Origin: CALMFG01 sp963666035
GTDB lineage: Bacteria; Bacillota; Clostridia; Christensenellales; CALMFG01
DNA length: 64,000 nucleotides
Reading direction: 5' to 3'
NCBI GenBank assembly: GCA_963666035.2
Contig: CAXXJI010000003.1
Location: forward strand, 396,726 to 460,725
Shown here: positions 1 to 8,973 of the stretch, one piece after another
Position numbering within the stretch: position 1 is the stretch's first letter
Layout: each line of letters starts with the position of its first letter
Notes under the pieces: generated by a model
What the model was told of the DNA's origin: nothing
The model's database searches: none
What the model saw: only the letters and a program-made list of their open reading frames with translations
Made by a program: the position numbers and the translations under genes

Positions 1-63
1 TTGCATTTAAAACATGCATATGATAAAATCTTAAAGTTGTATAAATTTAGGAGGAATATTCAA

Positions 64-318
64 GTGCAGATTGCATCATTGATTATTAGAATTATTTTGA
101 TCATCGCTTCTGTTTTTCTGATTGTCGTAGTTCTTTTGCAGCAAGGCAAAAGCGCGGGGCTTTCGGGAAGCATTGCGGGAGGTGCCGAAACATTTTTCGG
201 ACAGAATAAAGCATCTTCGATGGAAGGTAAATTGGAACGGGCTGACAAAGTGGGTGGCGGCGATATTCATGCTGGCTGGCGAGTTGCGCTGGTTCTGATG
301 AATAAATTTGGCGGCTGA
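64..318 (+). CDS. secG: Preprotein translocase subunit SecG (contains a compensated frameshift)
   Basis: SecG is the small accessory subunit of the SecYEG membrane channel. I start at the GTG at 64, 7 bases after a strong AGGAGG (49-54), giving 84 residues, normal for SecG. The first hydrophobic helix is followed by the family-typical segment VVVLLQQGKSAGLSGSIAGG. The C-terminal helix should follow, but the frame as read gives a charged non-helical stretch. An extra G in the run at 238-241 and a missing base near 276-283 would convert it to LTKWVAAIFMLA followed by VALVLMNKFGG, a normal second helix. The identity is firm; the 238-283 segment is probably misread. Its position upstream of rnr and smpB is the usual Firmicutes order. 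Confidence 0.9.
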   Translation: MQIASLIIRIILIIASVFLIVVVLLQQGKSAGLSGSIAGGAETFFGQNKASSMEGKLERADKVGGGDIHAGWRVALVLMNKFGG

Positions 319-348
319 TTGCATTGTGGCCAACCGATAACGCTTTTT

Positions 349-383
349 CAAACACCTCTTAAAGACCATAAGGGGTGTTTTTG
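349..383 (+). terminator. Rho-independent terminator after secG
   Basis: Inverted repeat AAACACCTCTTA / TAAGGGGTGTTT with a short loop followed by a T run. It ends secG transcription before rnr. Confidence 0.8.
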
Positions 384-526
384 TTTGCAAAGAAAGAAAC
401 GTTGTGAAAATAAAATCAGGTCTTTGCATCGAAAAAACAGATTCGATGGTTAGATTTATCCGTGCACTGGTTATAATATATTAAGAAGAGCGGCTGGTGG
501 CATAGATATAAGCAAAAAAAAGGAAA

Positions 527-2550
527 ATGATGAAGAAAAAATATTATAGAAAAGAAAAGAAAAAGAAACCCTCATATATATATAAACCAAAAAAGCCAAA
601 GGAAGCTAAGCCGGAGGATGTATTTGAGGGGATAATTGAGATCAAGCGCGGCGGATTTGGCTTTGTTCGCCAGCCGGATAATGATATCTTTGTGCCAAAG
701 GAAAAACTAAACGGGGCGATGAATGGAGACACGGTTTTGGTCAATCAGACCAAAATTGCAGGCGGTGGAAAAACCCGCGAAGGCGAGATTGTTCGGATTA
801 TCGAAACCACGCCGCGGACGGTGCTGGGTACGTTTGAACGCACCCATAAATCCACCTTTGTCCTGCCGGATGAGCCGGGGATGGACGATATATATATCCC
901 AAAAAGCGGCACTTTAAAAGCCCGTGACGGACAGAAAGTGCTGGTGCAGATCACCCGAAGAGCCGAGAACGGTAAAAGCCCAGAAGGCAAAGTCGTTGAG
1001 ATTTTAGGCTTTCCCGGGGACAAGGGTGTGGACGTGATGTCGGCGGTCAAGCGATTTGGCATCAAGACCGAATTTAGTACGGCGGCACTGACTCAGGCTG
1101 AGCTGTCGGCGGCCAGAGGCATTGTCAAGGGCGGACTTCAAAGGCCGGACTGACTACCGAAAGGATATTGTTTTCACGATTGACGGCGCGGACGCCAAGG
1201 ACTTGGATGATGCGGGTATCGATAAAAACGTTAAAGAACGGCAATTACCTTTTGGGTGTGCATATCGCGGACGTGACGCATTATGTGGTCAAAGACTCGG
1301 TGCTGTGGACAAAGAAGCTTGGGCGCGGGCGACTTCAGTCTATCTGGTGGAACAAGGTGGTGCCCATGCTGCCCGGCCTGTCTTTCCAATGGAGTGTGCT
1401 CGCTTTCCGAAAAAGTGGATAGACTGACGCTGACTTGTGAGATGGAGATCACCCCCGGAGGGTGATTTGGCCGGGCATAAGATATCCCGCTCGGTGATCA
1501 AATCGGCGCACCGCATGACCTATTCGGGATGTCAAAATAAAATATTGACCGATCAAGACAAGGATTTACGAAAAAAAGTATCAGGATATTGTAAAGCCTT
1601 TGGAGACCATGGAAACATTGGGCGGCTGTTTTTGGGCGCGATCGGCGCGAAAAAACAGGGCAGTATTGATTTTGACATTGAAGAAGCACATATCAAGACG
1701 GACGAAAACGGACGGGGTGACCGAGATTGTTCCGCGGGAACGGGGTGTGGCCGAACGGCTGATCGAGGAATTTATGCTGACCGCTAACCGTACCGTGGCC
1801 GAGGACTTCTTCTGGCGGGAACTGCCCTTTGTCTATCGTGTGCATGAAAACGCCGGACGCTGAAAAGCTTCAGGAGTTTGCCTATTTTCTCTCAAAATTT
1901 CGGGATTAAGCTTTCGGGGTGTTAATGGAGATTTTCACCCCAAGGCGCTGCAGCAGGTACTGAAAAAAATCAAAGGGGCGCCGCACGAGAATATCATCAA
2001 TCAGGTGATGCTCCGAAGTCTTAAAAAAGCCGAGTATAAACCGGAGAATTTAGGTCATTTTGGTTTAGCGTTTAAGTACTACTGTCACTTTACGTCTCCC
2101 ATACGCCGGTATCCGGATTTTACGATCCATCGCATCATCAAGGATACTATCAGTGGGAAAATCGGCCGTCAGGATTTAAAGGTGCTGCGAGACGAAACCA
2201 AAGAAACATCCGTGCAGAGCAGCCTGATGGAGCGACGGGCGATGGAAGCCGAGCGCGCTGTGGAGGACATGAAAAAGTGCGAGTTTATGAAGGACCGTAT
2301 TGGCGAAACATTTATCGGGTTGGTCAGCGGCGTGACCAATGGGGCGATCTTTGTGGAGCTGGATAACACGGTGGAAGGGGTTCTGCCGCTTGCGAACCTA
2401 AAGGACGATTATTACATGTATATCGAGAAGATGTTCTGTGTGGTGGGCGAACGCACCCGCAAGAAAATCAGTTTGGGTGATGAGATGAAAGTCACTATCC
2501 GGAACGTGGATGTCCGTACATCAAGAATAGAGTTTGATATCGCAAAATAG
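527..2550 (+). pseudogene. rnr: Ribonuclease R (VacB/RNB family), broken by many frameshifts as sequenced
   Basis: RNase R is a processive 3'-5' exoribonuclease that works with SmpB/tmRNA in trans-translation quality control, which fits its place just upstream of smpB and ssrA. The ATG at 527 has an AAGGA upstream. Recognisable parts in order are a lysine-rich N-terminus, cold-shock/OB domains (about 600-1000), the RNB catalytic signature DGADAKDLDDA near 1178-1210 with its acidic residues, an intact RNB core with HFTSPIRRYPDFTIHRI (about 2088-2140), and a C-terminal S1 domain (about 2300-2550). The frame changes repeatedly between about 1105 and 1930. Removing single extra bases, for example a G near 1117 and another in GCGGGTATC near 1213, restores consensus. 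Either the gene is dead or this stretch is poorly sequenced. I favour the latter because the reconstructed protein is well conserved. Confidence 0.85.
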
Positions 2551-2583
2551 TATGGTATAATGATTTCCCTTGAGAAAAAAGGG

Positions 2584-3057
2584 ATGGAGCAAAAGGACAT
2601 GACAGAGAGCGTCAAAGTGCTGGCGACCAACCGGAAAGCTTGGCACGAATACATCATTGAAGACAAGCTGGAGGCGGGATTAGCGCTTTCGGGCACCGAA
2701 GTGAAGTCCATCCGAATGGGTAAGGTCAGTTTTGCTGACTCCTTTGTGCGGGTGATAAATGGTGAATGCTTTCTCTTGGCCATGCATATCAGCCCTTACG
2801 AAAAAGGCAATATCCAAAATGGAGACCCGGTGCGAACACGAAAGCTGTTGCTGCACAAGCTGGAGATAAAAAAGCTGGATGAAAAGACCAGCCAGAAAGG
2901 CTACACACTGATTCCGCTTCGTTTATACTTAAAGCGCGGTATCGTGAAAGTAGAAGTCGGGCTTTGCCGTGGCAAGAAGCTGTATGATAAACGGCAGAGC
3001 GAAAAAGAAAAAGATGTAAAACGTAAGATGGATAAAGCGGTGCGCGAGTATCGTTAA
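2584..3057 (+). CDS. smpB: SsrA-binding protein SmpB
   Basis: SmpB binds the tRNA-like domain of tmRNA and delivers it to stalled ribosomes. The 157-residue product carries the family signatures ATNRKAWHEY near the N-terminus, SGTEVKSIR, the MHISPYEKGN segment, LYLKRGIVKVEVGLCRGKKL and the basic tail KLYDKR...KRKMDKA. The reading frame is intact. Start choice is uncertain: ATG 2560, 2584 and 2599 are all in frame. 2584 follows an AAAGGG directly, while 2599 follows AAAGGAC at short spacing and would give 152 residues. The gene lies 22 bases before the tmRNA gene and probably shares its transcript. Confidence 0.95.
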   Translation: MEQKDMTESVKVLATNRKAWHEYIIEDKLEAGLALSGTEVKSIRMGKVSFADSFVRVINGECFLLAMHISPYEKGNIQNGDPVRTRKLLLHKLEIKKLDEKTSQKGYTLIPLRLYLKRGIVKVEVGLCRGKKLYDKRQSEKEKDVKRKMDKAVREYR

Positions 3058-3079
3058 GTCATAGATTACAATTGAATAT

Positions 3080-3442
3080 GGGGGCGTACGTGGCTTTCGA
3101 CGGGGATTTTGTCGAACCGGAGAAGCGTGCCACAGTTCCGGAGGCTGTGTAAAAAAGCCGGACCTAAATTTAAGTGCAGATAATTCTGAACTTACTTTAG
3201 CAGCAGCGTAAGCTGACTTGCTTCGTCTCATTCGCTGCATCCCACGACAGCGTTTGAGACGTCAATGAACGTGGGGGACGTATTTGCCAAAGCTTTGCGG
3301 CAGATAACGACTTGATGAAGCTACATGCAGGTAAGCCCGTGTGCGGGCGTGCATGCATGGAAATTTAAACCGTACACTACGCACGTAGAAACTCCCTTTC
3401 GGAGATTTTCGGACAGGGGTTCAACTCCCCTCGCCTCCACCA
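3080..3442 (+). ncRNA. ssrA: Transfer-messenger RNA (tmRNA)
   Basis: The 5' end GGGGGCG (3080-3086) pairs with CGCCTCC just before the 3' ACCA to make a 7-bp acceptor stem with one G-U pair. The tRNA-like 5' half contains GGCTTTCGACGGGGA, typical of tmRNA, and the 3' half ends GGTTCAACTCCCCTCGCC plus the encoded ACCA, forming the T arm. The tag reading frame runs from GCA at 3176 to TAA at 3209-3211 and encodes ADNSELTLAAA. The hydrophobic Ala-rich tail is the usual ClpXP degron type. The total of 363 nt is normal. The 3' end is the integration site of the island that follows. Confidence 0.96.
3419..3442 (+). repeat. attL: left 24-bp direct repeat of the island
   Basis: Exact copy of 21676-21699. 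It covers the T-arm 3' side, acceptor strand and ACCA of ssrA. The bases just outside the 24 bp differ between the two copies, which fixes the repeat edges. Confidence 0.92.
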
Positions 3443-3473
3443 AAAACCACCATTTATGGTGGTTTTATTTTTA
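3443..3473 (+). terminator. Terminator after ssrA, supplied by the island
   Basis: Stem AAACCACCA / TGGTGGTTT around a TTTA loop, followed by TATTTTT, directly after the tmRNA ACCA. It lies inside the island, so the element brings a new terminator for the gene it interrupts. The probable original terminator now sits after attR. From 3474 to 3637 is AT-rich sequence with no gene seen. Confidence 0.75.
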
Positions 3474-3637
3474 GATAAATACCATATAAAGCGTATAATT
3501 CAACTATTTTATTAAATTGTAGCCATTGTGTAGCCAAATAATATGACAGATGATATAATTAGTGACAAGTAATGGAATAGAAAGTAGTAAAGGTTATTAG
3601 TTGTATTTTATCGGTAATAGATAAAAGGAGTGCATGT

Positions 3638-4922
3638 ATGGGTGAAATAAATAGCATTGATGGGCTTAAAAATTGTAGTGTTATTCTAGCGATTGCTGAT
3701 TGCGAATATAATGCAAAAATTGTGAAGCGAAAAAAGCAATACACATTGAAGATTGATATTATAGACAATTTGAAAGATTGGAGAGCGTTGGATCGGGAGT
3801 TCCCAGTAATTACAGGAAAGACAACATTTGATAATATTGAACTTTCATTCATAAATTGTTTTTCTATTGGTTGGGGAGAATTCAAGTAATCCATCTGAAG
3901 GGACTGTAAAGAAAGCATATCACTGCTTATTCTTTGAAAGAATACTAGTTGGGTATAGACTTGATGATATTAAAAAATTGTGTATTAGAGAAATTTCAGC
4001 AAAATACACCCATGTCAATGATTTTTTTAGATATCTGCCCTATAAAAATCTTGACCCAACAAAAGTTGAGTTACAGGTTGAACAGCAAACCTATACAGCT
4101 TGCTCATCTATCCATAAAATATCTTTTAATCCGAGAGTAAACTGCACTGAAAAATCAATGCTAATTAGTCCGATAATAACTACAGTTATAATTGAGAACA
4201 CTGATATAAGAACTGCTCTACAGTCTATTTATAGATTTTCAGAATTGCTTATGATTTTTAATAAACAATATGATGAGCCTATGAATATTGAAGTCTTATG
4301 TGATGATGATAAAACGCATGTTGTAATTGATTGTATCCCTCCAAATACCAATTTGAAGGAAAATGTTTTTCCGTATAGAGGTATAAAGTTTCAACATTTT
4401 AAAGATTTTGGACTAATTATCAATAGATTTCTAGAGATCGAAAACCAGCTTAACCCCGTATTAGAACTTTATTATCAATCAATAAGTAGTGATTGCACCA
4501 GTCTAATGAGGTTTCTAAATGCAATTAATATGGTGGAGTATTTTTCCAATGAATTTGATAAAGAGAGCAGTGAGAAAGTTAAGGGGAAAAGGAATCCTAA
4601 ACGGGATGCCCCGACCTTAGCAAATAAAATAGAGAGTCTGTTTAAAAATGTAAATGTTTTATATGATTTCGATGAGCCGCAAATATTGAAATTAGCAACT
4701 AGAATTAAAAAAGGAAGGACATACTATGTCCATTATGTGAAAAACTCAATAAAATTTAATGATCGGGAACTACTTATTTATCACTGTTTATTAGAAGATG
4801 TAATACTTTTTAATGTATATCTACAATTGAGGATTGATTTGCAATACTTTGTTGATGAAAAAATACCATTAAAATGCGGAACTTATAGTATTGATGAATT
4901 ACTGAGCTTTATTAGGGAGTAG
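3638..4922 (+). CDS. ApeA-like HEPN-domain candidate anti-phage protein, split by one frameshift
   Basis: Two adjoining frames (3638-3889 and about 3876-4922) read as one 427-residue protein if one G is removed from the GGGG run near 3873-3876. The ATG at 3638 follows AAAGGAG. The N-terminal part, with FPVITGKTTFDNIELSFINC and then a FFERILVGYRLDD segment, resembles the ApeA N-terminal domain that precedes a HEPN domain in ApeA-type defence proteins. The C-terminal part is helical and contains RTYYVH (Arg codon 4716, His codon 4731), fitting the R-x4-6-H nuclease motif of HEPN RNases. ApeA-type proteins are single-gene abortive-infection factors. The position next to the integrase, strong AT bias and absence of homologous neighbours suit island cargo. 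The family call rests on pattern memory and the HEPN motif is not the textbook RN-x-x-x-H, so it is moderate. Confidence 0.55.
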
Positions 4923-4925
4923 CAT

Positions 4926-6056
4926 ATGCCACACGGATCAATATCAAAAGTCGGGAAAACCTATCGCGTATGCTTTGACTATGGCAAGGACGAAGCCGGA
5001 AAGCGCACACGAAAGTATAAGACCTATAAGACAAAAAAAGAAGCGGATATGGCGCTGGCGCGGCATGACGTCTCTATGGAAGACGGCAGTTTTGTTCGCC
5101 CCAGAAAAATTACGGTGGGTGAATGGCTGGACTATTGGCTTAATGATATGTATGCGCATCGCGCCGCCGAAACCACCATCTACGGCAACCGGCTGGTGAT
5201 TGAAAACCATGTGAAGCCGTTTATGGGGCATATCCAACTGCAACGCCTTAAGCCTTCCACCATTCAGGATTATTATACCGATCTTCGGGCTAACAAGGAT
5301 CTATCTGCAAATTCGATCATCAAGCATCACGATATGCTGAACATCGCCTTTAAGGCTGCGGTGAAACATGAGTATATCATGCGCAATCCGGTGCAGGGAG
5401 TAGATCGCCCCAAGAAGACCAAACATGAAGTGAACATCTATACGCCCGAACAGATGAAGCGGCTGCTTAAAATTAGCGAAGGCAACCGGCTGGAAACCAC
5501 CATCAAGTTGGGGGCATATTTGGGCCTTCGTCGGGAAGAGATTTGCGGCTTGAAATGGGAGGATATCGACTGGGAGAACCAGACCATGTTTATCTGTCGC
5601 GCTCGGACGCAGGTGGGTACCGAAACGGTGGAGAAGGAAACTAAGACTTATGCCTCCACACGAAAGCTGTATATCCCCGACACTCTGCTGGACACGCTGA
5701 AAAAAGAAAAAGCGGCTCAGAATGAGCGGCGGGCGCAGCTGCCAGACTTTTATCAGGACACGCCCTATGTGGCGGTGATGGAGGACGGCAAGCCCTACCG
5801 TCCCAACTATGTCTCTGAGCTGTTCACCAAGTTTTTGGCCAAAAACGATATGCCTAAGATTGTGCTGCATGAGCTTCGGCACACCTTTGCCTCGCTTTCC
5901 AACGAAGCGGGGATTCAGGAATTCAACATCGGTAAAGCGCTGGGGCACGCGAACGTCAGCACCACCAAGAAGATTTATACGCATCTGTTTGATGATAAGC
6001 ACACCAAAGCGGTGGAGGCCGTTGCGGAGCTGATTGAGGGGAAGAAGGAGAAGTAA
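4926..6056 (+). CDS. int: Tyrosine-type site-specific integrase
   Basis: This 376-residue recombinase should integrate and excise the island at ssrA. It has an N-terminal arm-binding domain (about 1-60, basic, RKYKTYKTKKEADMALA), a SAM-like core-binding domain (about 65-160) and a C-terminal catalytic domain (about 170-370). Visible catalytic residues are Arg202 in GLRREEICGLKW, His315 and Arg318 in HELRHTF, the LGHANVSTT histidine, and the nucleophile Tyr351 in KIYTHL. The gene starts 3 bases after the stop of the ApeA-like gene, so the two are probably cotranscribed. Its base composition is more GC-rich than that neighbour, so the cargo may have been acquired separately. Confidence 0.93.
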   Translation: MPHGSISKVGKTYRVCFDYGKDEAGKRTRKYKTYKTKKEADMALARHDVSMEDGSFVRPRKITVGEWLDYWLNDMYAHRAAETTIYGNRLVIENHVKPFMGHIQLQRLKPSTIQDYYTDLRANKDLSANSIIKHHDMLNIAFKAAVKHEYIMRNPVQGVDRPKKTKHEVNIYTPEQMKRLLKISEGNRLETTIKLGAYLGLRREEICGLKWEDIDWENQTMFICRARTQVGTETVEKETKTYASTRKLYIPDTLLDTLKKEKAAQNERRAQLPDFYQDTPYVAVMEDGKPYRPNYVSELFTKFLAKNDMPKIVLHELRHTFASLSNEAGIQEFNIGKALGHANVSTTKKIYTHLFDDKHTKAVEAVAELIEGKKEK

Positions 6057-6060
6057 GGAT

Positions 6061-6822
6061 ATGAACTATGAAAGAAAAGGTACTATTTGGGGGCTAGGAA
6101 TCATAATGATCATTTTGGGAGCAATCGCCCCATTTATCATTAACGGTATGTATTTCAAAGGTGAAGGCCTCAAAGAAGCAAATACATATTTTAGTCCAAG
6201 TGACTTGCTTGGATATGTTGGAAGTTTATTTATCTTATGTGCTACTGCAATTTTGGGGTATGTTTCATTTAGAATTAATCAAAGATTAATAAGATTAGAA
6301 GAGGGTAAATATCAGCCAAGAATTGATGTAATCCTTCTAACAGAACAACAGTATGAAATGCACAAAAAAAACTGTAGCAGACCGATTCGATTTGAAACAA
6401 TTCAGAGCAATACTGATGCGGAATGGCAAACACAACTTATCGGAGAATACAATGGATATAATTTTCTTGCTACAAATATCACTGATAATTACATCCATCG
6501 AATTGAATTGAAAAATATTAAAGTCACCGAAATAGATGAAAATGGTAAAGTTGTTAAGCCTTTGGTTAACAATGTTCCTGGGAAATTCATTAATGATACT
6601 AATACGTATCTTAAACAAAATGAAGAGAGGTATATGGAGATCAACGGAGAAGCGTTTAATTTTACGTCTTTTCATTATCGAAAATATGAAATGACGTTTG
6701 TTCTATTTGCAAATAACATTGTAACTAAAGAAAAAATATCATTTGAAGTTCAGAATGTTAAGGATTTTTATTTTCAGAGAAATAAAAAGATTATAGTAGA
6801 AAATCTGAATGCGACTAAATAA
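6061..6822 (+). CDS. Hypothetical membrane protein with soluble C-terminal domain
   Basis: 253 residues from the ATG at 6061, which follows AAGGAGAAGTAAGGAT; the ribosome site overlaps the integrase stop codon. Two membrane helices lie at about residues 9-30 and 50-70, followed by a basic turn (RINQRLIRLEEGKYQPR) and about 170 residues of mixed, probably beta-rich cytoplasmic sequence. No catalytic motif is recognised. AT-rich, placed between the integrase and HicAB, so probably island cargo of unknown function. Confidence 0.7.
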   Translation: MNYERKGTIWGLGIIMIILGAIAPFIINGMYFKGEGLKEANTYFSPSDLLGYVGSLFILCATAILGYVSFRINQRLIRLEEGKYQPRIDVILLTEQQYEMHKKNCSRPIRFETIQSNTDAEWQTQLIGEYNGYNFLATNITDNYIHRIELKNIKVTEIDENGKVVKPLVNNVPGKFINDTNTYLKQNEERYMEINGEAFNFTSFHYRKYEMTFVLFANNIVTKEKISFEVQNVKDFYFQRNKKIIVENLNATK

Positions 6823-6854
6823 TAGTTGCAAAATCAAAGAGGATATCATATAAT

Positions 6855-7112
6855 ATGAGTAGAAATGAAAAGCTAATTGAAAAATTACAATCAAGGCCTA
6901 AGGACTTCACGTATGATGAGCTTAAAAAGCTGTTAGGTGGCCTTGGCTTCATAGAAGACAGCAAGGGTAAGTCATCCGGTTCGCGGATTGCGTTTTATCA
7001 TGAACAGACCAAGAGGATTATCTGGCTGCATAAGCCGCATCCTGGCAATGAGCTGAAGCGTTATCAGATTGACCTTGTGCTGGAAGTTTTAAAAGATATG
7101 GGAGTGATTTAA
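6855..7112 (+). CDS. hicA: HicA-type mRNA interferase toxin
   Basis: 85 residues matching the HicA dsRBD-like fold, which cleaves mRNA. The pattern SRPKDFTYDELKKLLGGLGF, then GKSSGSRIAFYHE, then the key histidine region LHKPHPGNELKRYQ is characteristic. The longer HicA form with N-terminal helix is typical of the subgroup paired with a DNA-binding HicB. Its TAA (7110-7112) directly abuts the GTG of hicB. Confidence 0.9.
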   Translation: MSRNEKLIEKLQSRPKDFTYDELKKLLGGLGFIEDSKGKSSGSRIAFYHEQTKRIIWLHKPHPGNELKRYQIDLVLEVLKDMGVI

Positions 7113-7457
7113 GTGAAAAATCTGCTTGAGTATAATGGCTATTATGCAAAAATTGAATATAGTGACGAAGACAGCTGCTTTTTTGGAACCTTCGTCGATA
7201 TCAACGATTCCATCAGCTTTGAGGGCCAGAACATCAAAGAGTTAAAAGCCGCTTTTGTCGAAGCGGTGGAAGATTATTTGGATATGTGCAAGCGTATCGG
7301 CAAAGAGCCGGAGAAAAGCTACAAGGGCAGCTTTAATGTGCGCATCGATCCGGAGTTGCATAAAAAGGCGGTACTGTTGGCGGCGTCCAAAGGCGTGTCC
7401 CTAAACAGCGTTATTGAAACGGCGATTGAAAATGAGGTGCTGAAAAAAGCTCAGTAG
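7113..7457 (+). CDS. hicB: HicB-type antitoxin
   Basis: 114 residues with the partial RNase H-like HicB fold at the N-terminus (YNGYYAKIEYSDEDSCFFGTF, then ISFEGQNIKELKAAFVEAVEDYL) and a C-terminal ribbon-helix-helix-like segment (FNVRIDPELHKKAVLLAA, SLNSVIETAI) that should bind the promoter. HicB neutralises HicA. The GTG start at 7113 leaves no gap after hicA, implying coupled translation. Such pairs stabilise mobile elements and can respond to phage. Confidence 0.9.
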   Translation: MKNLLEYNGYYAKIEYSDEDSCFFGTFVDINDSISFEGQNIKELKAAFVEAVEDYLDMCKRIGKEPEKSYKGSFNVRIDPELHKKAVLLAASKGVSLNSVIETAIENEVLKKAQ

Positions 7458-7465
7458 TGGATGTA

Positions 7466-8557
7466 CTATTTAATCTCTAAAACGCCATGGAAACCTGCGT
7501 CCGATTCCAGCCAATAGACAAACTGCTCTAAAGTGATCTCATGGTTCTGACATTTATCTCGCATGATGCGGGCGTTCTTGCTCCATTCGGCAAACATCTC
7601 TCGGGTGATTTTGCCATAACGAATGCGGGCATTTTTTGTTTTATAGGATTTGTTGTAGGCAAGATAGATGGGGTCTTGCTCTTTTCTTTTTCGGTAGGTG
7701 GTGATTGCTCCGATGTCTTTGCAGGTCTTATCAGTATTGTCAATCGCACGGTCACAGTATTCCGTGTTTTTATAACCGGACAAGACAAAGTATTTGCCGC
7801 AATTTTTGCATTGGTTATATCGCGCTTCGAGATTGAGTTGCTGCACCATTAGGTAGTAGACGATATCCTCCATAGTTTTTGGGTAGATCACTTGGCATAG
7901 GCTTGGGTCATCATTTTTGAATTGAGTATCCCCATATCCCTTTTCGGGATAAAAGTCATATTCGCTGTCAGGGATTTTAAATTGAATATCTTTGCCTTTC
8001 AAAGTCTTGATAAATTGTTCAAAACGTTTATGCATCGGAATTGCTTTATCAATCGAGATATCCAAACAATTGAAGATAAAGGCTTCAACAGCTTTTTTCA
8101 TGGCGCTTGCGCTGAATCTTGATTCCGCAAGGGCTTGATGATCAGCAATCGGTTTTTTCTTCTCAGTGTAGTCAGTCAACACATCGTTTAAATGCATCGA
8201 GTATAAGGAGTAAAATATGTGTGTATCCAAAAATGAATCGGACAGGTGACGTAAAGCATCTATGTCACCCTGCACATCAAAATCAGCCTTTCCTGCCTTT
8301 GTAAGCTGAGCCTTTTCATTTTCGGTATAGTTTTCGAATATTTGCTTTGAATAATCCTTATCTTGAATTTCTTTTAAAAGCGAACCGGCCTTGGGTAAAT
8401 CATCATAGACTTGGCTGGAATTGCAGTAGAGTAGATCAACGAAAGAAGTCCCTAATGGATTGGATATGCGGCTAACCAGCGTATCATCTGTGGGATTAAT
8501 CATCTCGAATACTTCGGTATCTTCTTTTACATACAGCCTGATTAAAAAGGGCTTCAT
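7466..8557 (-). CDS. DUF6076-like protein of unknown function
   Basis: 363 residues on the minus strand, ATG at 8557 after GAGGTCCC. The C-terminal third has a zinc-finger-like block, CKNCGKYFV...EYCDR and a further cysteine in KTCKDIG, followed by YNKSYKTKNARIRYGKITRE and a helical tail ending in FVYWLES. This layout is what I recall for DUF6076 proteins in Firmicutes accessory DNA. The N-terminal half has no recognised motif. It is convergent with hicB and divergent from the excisionase-like gene. Function unknown; zinc and nucleic-acid binding are inference. Confidence 0.6.
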   Translation of the reverse strand: MKPFLIRLYVKEDTEVFEMINPTDDTLVSRISNPLGTSFVDLLYCNSSQVYDDLPKAGSLLKEIQDKDYSKQIFENYTENEKAQLTKAGKADFDVQGDIDALRHLSDSFLDTHIFYSLYSMHLNDVLTDYTEKKKPIADHQALAESRFSASAMKKAVEAFIFNCLDISIDKAIPMHKRFEQFIKTLKGKDIQFKIPDSEYDFYPEKGYGDTQFKNDDPSLCQVIYPKTMEDIVYYLMVQQLNLEARYNQCKNCGKYFVLSGYKNTEYCDRAIDNTDKTCKDIGAITTYRKRKEQDPIYLAYNKSYKTKNARIRYGKITREMFAEWSKNARIMRDKCQNHEITLEQFVYWLESDAGFHGVLEIK

Positions 8558-8769
8558 AGGGACCTCATAGAAAATCGATTATAATATTGGAAATAAACCT
8601 ATTGACAGCAATCGACATTAAATATATAATGCATAATGATATAGAATCATTAATATATTATATTTCTATGCACCTATATTGTCAATGATAGAAATCAAAT
8701 TATTAATTAAGCGCATTGAACAAGGCGGATATGAAATGGATATATGGAAATTATGAATGGAGGAAATGT

Positions 8770-8973
8770 ATGAGCAAATACAAAACACTTGATGATTTAC
8801 CATTATCGTTATCCGCAATGGACGTGGCTGAGGTGCTGGGCCTATCTAGAGCCGGCGCTTACAACCTGCTGGATAAACAAGGTTTTCCAACTTTGAAGGT
8901 GGGGAAACGAAAGATTGTGCCGCGTGACAAATTCTTGGCTTGGATGGAGCAACATACTGAGGGAATCGGATGA
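8770..8973 (+). CDS. Excisionase-like helix-turn-helix protein
   Basis: 67 residues. The ATG at 8770 has an ideal ribosome site (GGAGGA at 8759-8764). The region LSAMDVAEVLGLSRAGAYNLLDKQGFPTLKVG is the winged HTH of the excisionase/HTH_17 family, followed by KRKIVPRDKFLAWMEQH. Small proteins of this class act as recombination directionality factors or regulators. Its TGA overlaps the ATG of the replication ATPase gene by 4 bases, indicating an operon of excision and replication functions. Confidence 0.8.
   Translation: MSKYKTLDDLPLSLSAMDVAEVLGLSRAGAYNLLDKQGFPTLKVGKRKIVPRDKFLAWMEQHTEGIG

Noticed and set aside
3071..3442. tRNA gene at the island junction
   Set aside because: The 3' end is tRNA-like, but the 5' GGGGGCG, the tag frame and the total length of 363 nt show it is tmRNA.
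5301..6002. 233-residue minus-strand open frame opposite the integrase
   Set aside because: The integrase has all catalytic residues; the opposite frame has no ribosome site or motif.
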